64,000 nucleotides of DNA from Planotetraspora kaengkrachanensis (GTDB lineage: Bacteria; Actinomycetota; Actinomycetes; Streptosporangiales; Streptosporangiaceae). Positions 60,809 through 64,000 of this stretch are shown one piece after another. Location: positions 1 to 64,000 of the forward strand of contig NZ_BONV01000006.1 of NCBI RefSeq assembly GCF_016862895.1, read 5' to 3'. The notes under the pieces are model-generated. The model was not told where the DNA came from, ran no database searches, and saw only the letters and a list, made by a program, of their open reading frames with translations. The position numbers were made by a program, and so were the translations under genes. Position 1 is the stretch's first letter; every line of letters begins with the position of its first letter.

Positions 60809-62793
60809 TCAGGCTCCAGCGGGATCGTGGCACGGACCAGGGTGCCGGTGGGGGTCAGCCGCTCGATCGTGCAGACGCCGCCGAGTTCGGTCGCGCGTTC
60901 CCGCATGGACGAGATGCCGACGCCGGCCCGGAACTCGCGGGGAAGCCCGGCGCCGTCGTCGGCGATCTCCAGATGCAGGGCGCCGTCGATGTGCACCCGG
61001 ACCGTGCACGTGGCGGCGCGGGCGTGGCGGGCGGAGTTGGTCATCGCCTCCAGGGCGATCCGGTAGGCCGCGACCTCCACGGCCGCGGGCAGGGCCGGCG
61101 ACCGGTCAGGGCCGTCGACCGTGATTCCGCCCAGCACACGGGCATGTTCGTGGAGCGCGCCGACGAGGCCGAGCTCGTCCAGCGCGGGTGGGCGCAGGCC
61201 GTAGACGAGCCGGCGCACCTCGGCGACGGCCTGCTGGGTCTGATCGGTGAGCTCGTCGAGCTGACTCGTCGCGGCGGCCGGGTCCGTGGCGAGATGCCTC
61301 CGCGCGCGTTGCAGTCCGAGGACCACGCCGGCCAGCCCCGGCCCCAGACCGTCGTGGAGGTCGCGCCTCAGGCGGCGGCGTTCCTCTTCGGTGGCGGCGA
61401 CGAGCCGCTCGCGGGAGCGGAGCAGATCCGCGGTGACCGAGACGGCGTGCCCGGCCGCTGCGATCTGGCGCGCGATCCCGGCGAGCAGCCGCCGCTCCTC
61501 CGCGGTGAAGGGTCCGCCCGCCTCACGAGGCTCCGCGATGAGGGTTCCGATGGTCTCGCCGGCGAAGACCAGGGGGAACTCCTCGGGGCGCGTGCCTGCG
61601 GAACGGCCGGCGGCCGCGACGGTCTCGTCGCCGATCTCGACGGCCACGTACGGGAGGCGCAGCACCTCCCGTACGGTGCGCGCGACCGCGGGGAGCACCT
61701 CGTCGGAGGCCGCGGCGTCCTCCAGCCGGCGGCCGAGCCGCACCAGCGCCTCGTAGGGGCGGTCGCGATAGCCGTAGACCAGGCGGTTGGCCGCCCGCTG
61801 CAACAGGTCGCGGAGGGGCAGCGCCACCAGCACGGCGACCGCGACGGCGACCGGATGGCTCACCGTGTCCGACGCCAGTCGCTCGCCACCGGCCGCGACT
61901 CCCAGGTACAGGGCGATCACCGAGGCGGTCAGCGTGCCGTACACCAGGGTTGTGCTGACGACCAGGCGGGCGTCGAACAGGCCGTACCGCCGGATCGCGA
62001 TCCACGCGGTCACCGCGAGGCTCACCATGGCGACCGCCTCGTACGGCAGTGCGTTGATGCTGTTGTCACTCGCGACGCTGATGGCGATGCAACTCCACCA
62101 GGACGCCGCGATCAGCCAGGCGGCCGGTGTGACGAGTGCCAGAGCGGCGGCGTCGGCGGTGCCGGCGGCTTTGTGCCGGCGGAGGTGGACCGACAGCGCG
62201 GTCAGCGTGGCGAGCGGCGCGATCAGGATGATCGTGCCGCCGAGGCCCTGTGCGAACGCGCCGGCGGGACCCGGCAGGCCGGTCGGGTTGTCCTGCCCGG
62301 GGTAGTCGAGCAACCCGGGCGCGAAGAGCGTCGAGGCCAGTTGCGCACCGATGACCGCGGCGCAGCCCCACGACACGGGGCGCCAGCGGCGGGAGGGCAG
62401 GCGGCCGTCCGGGAACAGCAGGAGGCCGAAGGTCGGCACGAGTGCCACGGCGAACACCCAGGGCCAGCCGTCCAGCCAGCCCGCCAGCCGAGCACCGGGC
62501 AGAGGGACGCCGTGCGCGTACGCCGCCTGCGAGTAAAGGTACGCCCCGACCACCAGCGGCATCGCGATTCCGGCGGCCAGGAGGATCCAGCCGACGGCGT
62601 TGGACGGGTCGGCCCGGGCCACCGCGCCGCCCACGATCGGCACGGAAAGGAAGCCAACCGCGATGGCCGCGAGCACCAGGTCCAGCACCTCGTACCGGTA
62701 GAGCAGCGCGACGGCCACCGCCGCCAGGGCCAGGAGTCCGGCCATGGCGACGGCGGCTCGGGTGATCGCGACGAGAAGTCTGGATCGGTTCAT
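60805..62793 (-). CDS. Membrane sensor histidine kinase (HisKA_3)
   Basis: A 662-residue kinase. The N-terminal half carries about nine to ten membrane segments (from LVAITRAAVAMAGLLALAAV to the region before LPLRDLLQRAANRLVYGY). A GAF-like domain follows, then the HisKA_3 dimerisation helix with phosphoacceptor His480 in RRDLHDGLGPGLAG and the ATPase domain (EAMTNSARHA N box, DDGAGLP, GISSMRERA). It would sense a membrane or extracellular signal and phosphorylate the coupled NarL regulator. ATG 62793 is the first sensible start before the membrane region; its ribosome site is weak. Confidence 0.9.
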   Translation of the reverse strand: MNRSRLLVAITRAAVAMAGLLALAAVAVALLYRYEVLDLVLAAIAVGFLSVPIVGGAVARADPSNAVGWILLAAGIAMPLVVGAYLYSQAAYAHGVPLPGARLAGWLDGWPWVFAVALVPTFGLLLFPDGRLPSRRWRPVSWGCAAVIGAQLASTLFAPGLLDYPGQDNPTGLPGPAGAFAQGLGGTIILIAPLATLTALSVHLRRHKAAGTADAAALALVTPAAWLIAASWWSCIAISVASDNSINALPYEAVAMVSLAVTAWIAIRRYGLFDARLVVSTTLVYGTLTASVIALYLGVAAGGERLASDTVSHPVAVAVAVLVALPLRDLLQRAANRLVYGYRDRPYEALVRLGRRLEDAAASDEVLPAVARTVREVLRLPYVAVEIGDETVAAAGRSAGTRPEEFPLVFAGETIGTLIAEPREAGGPFTAEERRLLAGIARQIAAAGHAVSVTADLLRSRERLVAATEEERRRLRRDLHDGLGPGLAGVVLGLQRARRHLATDPAAATSQLDELTDQTQQAVAEVRRLVYGLRPPALDELGLVGALHEHARVLGGITVDGPDRSPALPAAVEVAAYRIALEAMTNSARHARAATCTVRVHIDGALHLEIADDGAGLPREFRAGVGISSMRERATELGGVCTIERLTPTGTLVRATIPLEPE

Positions 62794-62833
62794 CGAGATC
62801 CATTCATACGTCGAGCGACGCGCCCACGCATCC

Positions 62834-63526
62834 TCAGGTGGCCCTGAGGGTCGTCGCCGCGACCGGTCCTCCCGCCGCCGCGGACACGCCGGTCCCAGGG
62901 AGACCTGTGCGGACCAGGGCCACCGCGCATGCGCCGAAGGCCACGACCAGCAGGGCGTAGCCGGCGGCCGCCAGCGCGGACGTCCCCGAGGCCTGTCCCG
63001 CGATCTCCGCGACCGGCGACACGCACAATGCCACCCCCGCCCACACCGGCACGGCGCGGGCCCGGGTGAGTGCGATGCCCAGCAGGATGAACCCGACCGC
63101 ATGACCCAGCAGGTAGGCCACCAGCAAACCGCTGACCAGCCCGTTCGCCTGGTAGGCCGCGACCAGGGGAGCGCTTCCCGCCTGGTCGGCCCGCAGGGCG
63201 GCCTCGTAGTAGAGGGCGTCGCCCGCCACCAGGACGATCGCGCCGAGCGATGTGAGGAACGCCAGCACCGTTCCCGCGGCGGCGAGCCGGGACCTGCCCG
63301 CGACCGCCCCGACGTACAGGACGGCGGGGACCACCAGGAGGACCGCGAGGTCCAGCCACAACGCGAGCCGCATCTGCGGCAGGTGCGCCGCGACCTCGCG
63401 GATCTGGTCGGCGGCGGCGGCGTCGCCGCCCAGGACCGGCGTCACCAGATACTGCGCGAGTTGCCCGACAGACCCCACCAGCAGGCAGGCGACCCCTGCC
63501 GCGACGCGCCACCTCGAATCAACCAT
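62834..63526 (-). CDS. Multi-spanning membrane protein (DUF4386-like)
   Basis: A 230-residue hydrophobic protein with about six membrane helices (for example GVACLLVGSVGQLAQYLV, WLDLAVLLVVPAVLYVGAV, LLVAYLLGHAVGFILLGIAL). General layout recalls small DUF4386-type membrane proteins; no catalytic motif is visible. GGGAG precedes ATG 63526. It ends 40 bp before the histidine kinase on the same strand, so it may be its accessory or signal-modulating partner. Confidence 0.6.
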   Translation of the reverse strand: MVDSRWRVAAGVACLLVGSVGQLAQYLVTPVLGGDAAAADQIREVAAHLPQMRLALWLDLAVLLVVPAVLYVGAVAGRSRLAAAGTVLAFLTSLGAIVLVAGDALYYEAALRADQAGSAPLVAAYQANGLVSGLLVAYLLGHAVGFILLGIALTRARAVPVWAGVALCVSPVAEIAGQASGTSALAAAGYALLVVAFGACAVALVRTGLPGTGVSAAAGGPVAATTLRAT

Positions 63527-63720
63527 GCCGCGCTCCCTTCACGAGTTCTCGCACCGAGGACCGGTGCAGCAGAATCGTGGCGTCCGGCGTGATCCCGGAG
63601 ACAGAGACCGGCGTCCCGCGTGGCGGGGATTTCGGGACGGGAGCGCACGACGGTGCGCCCCGGTCCGACTCCTTCGTGGTGACGCCGGGGTCCCGCGTCA
63701 CTCCGGATCGCGCCGGGCGA

Positions 63721-64000
63721 TCAGGTGAGCTCCTGCACCGCGCGCGCGGCCTCGTCGATGGCGGCGTGGGTGTAGCCGAAGGCCCCGGCGTCGGAGTTGG
63801 CGATGGTGATGTTCCCGAACGGACGGCGGGCGCGGACGAACGGCTGCTCGGCGACCGGCTTGAAGATCACCGGGTCGGCGATGGAGTTGTACTCGTACGC
63901 GTACCCGTGCGACCAGCGGTTCACGGTGATCGCCATGATGTCCTTGGCGGCGCGGAAGCCGCTCGGGCCGAGCGCGCGTTGCATGAGGTCGCGGATCTCG
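63721..64000 (-). CDS. C-terminal part of a spermidine-dehydrogenase-like flavoprotein (cut by window end)
   Basis: The frame is open to the right edge, so only about 93 C-terminal residues are present. They read EIRDLMQRALGPSGF, then NRWSHGYAYEYN and FGNITIANSDAGAFGYTHAAID, the FAD-binding C-terminus typical of the spermidine dehydrogenase/amine-oxidase-like family. An internal ATG at 63984 is not the real start. Function of the full protein is inferred from this fragment alone. Confidence 0.7.
   Translation of the reverse strand, partial: EIRDLMQRALGPSGFRAAKDIMAITVNRWSHGYAYEYNSIADPVIFKPVAEQPFVRARRPFGNITIANSDAGAFGYTHAAIDEAARAVQELT

Overview
This 64 kb window is high-GC DNA with dense, often overlapping genes (ATGA, GTGA and TGATG junctions), many GTG/TTG starts, and actinomycete-type families (PucR, FCD-GntR, acyl-ACP desaturase, HisKA_3/NarL pairs, AlkZ-like winged-helix protein). 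It looks like chromosome of a soil actinomycete, most plausibly a member of the Streptosporangiales; that placement is inference. I see no rRNA, tRNA, CRISPR array, insertion sequence or prophage.

Layout. 0.3-2.0 kb: APH-fold kinase and ACT protein. 2.3-10.8 kb: FCD-GntR regulator and a plant-polysaccharide operon (secreted GH141-like beta-helix protein with duplicated FN3/discoidin modules, enolase-superfamily enzyme, three-gene sugar ABC importer). 10.9-16 kb: serine hydrolase, acyl-ACP desaturase with a strong palindromic operator, P-loop kinase, AlkZ-like glycosylase, kinase-like protein. 16.0-23.8 kb: one overlapping minus-strand operon with an NCS1 permease, hydantoinase, three DUF917 paralogues and a PucR regulator. 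24.1-25.8 kb: SDR and TetR. 26.0-30.4 kb: secreted double amidase and a CE7 esterase. 30.6-37.0 kb: a four-gene operon HerA-SbcD(Mre11)-SbcC(Rad50)-NurA, which is the archaeal DNA-end-resection gene set in an actinobacterium. 37.2-41.4 kb: acyl-CoA ligase, phosphotriesterase-like lactonase and MFS operon behind a clear promoter/operator. 41.6-43.4 kb: two paralogous tiny secreted Gly/Cys plus His/Asn/Gln/Arg-rich proteins with duplicated upstream regions. 43.9-52.6 kb: alpha-galactoside operon (GH97, ABC importer, GH36) with an AraC regulator. 52.8-60.1 kb: SDR and mutarotase-like gene, a DeoR-led ABC importer and a divergent GH31. 60.1-64 kb: NarL/HisKA_3 two-component system, a membrane protein, and the C-terminus of a spermidine-dehydrogenase-like flavoprotein cut by the window end.

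How it fits together. Three CUT1-type sugar importers, each beside glycoside hydrolases and its own regulator, make this a carbohydrate-scavenging region. None encodes an ATPase, so they probably share an MsiK-type ATPase from elsewhere in the genome. The two most interesting systems are the HerA/Mre11/Rad50/NurA operon and the triple-DUF917 hydantoinase operon. The paired small secreted proteins are the best candidate for an undescribed family.
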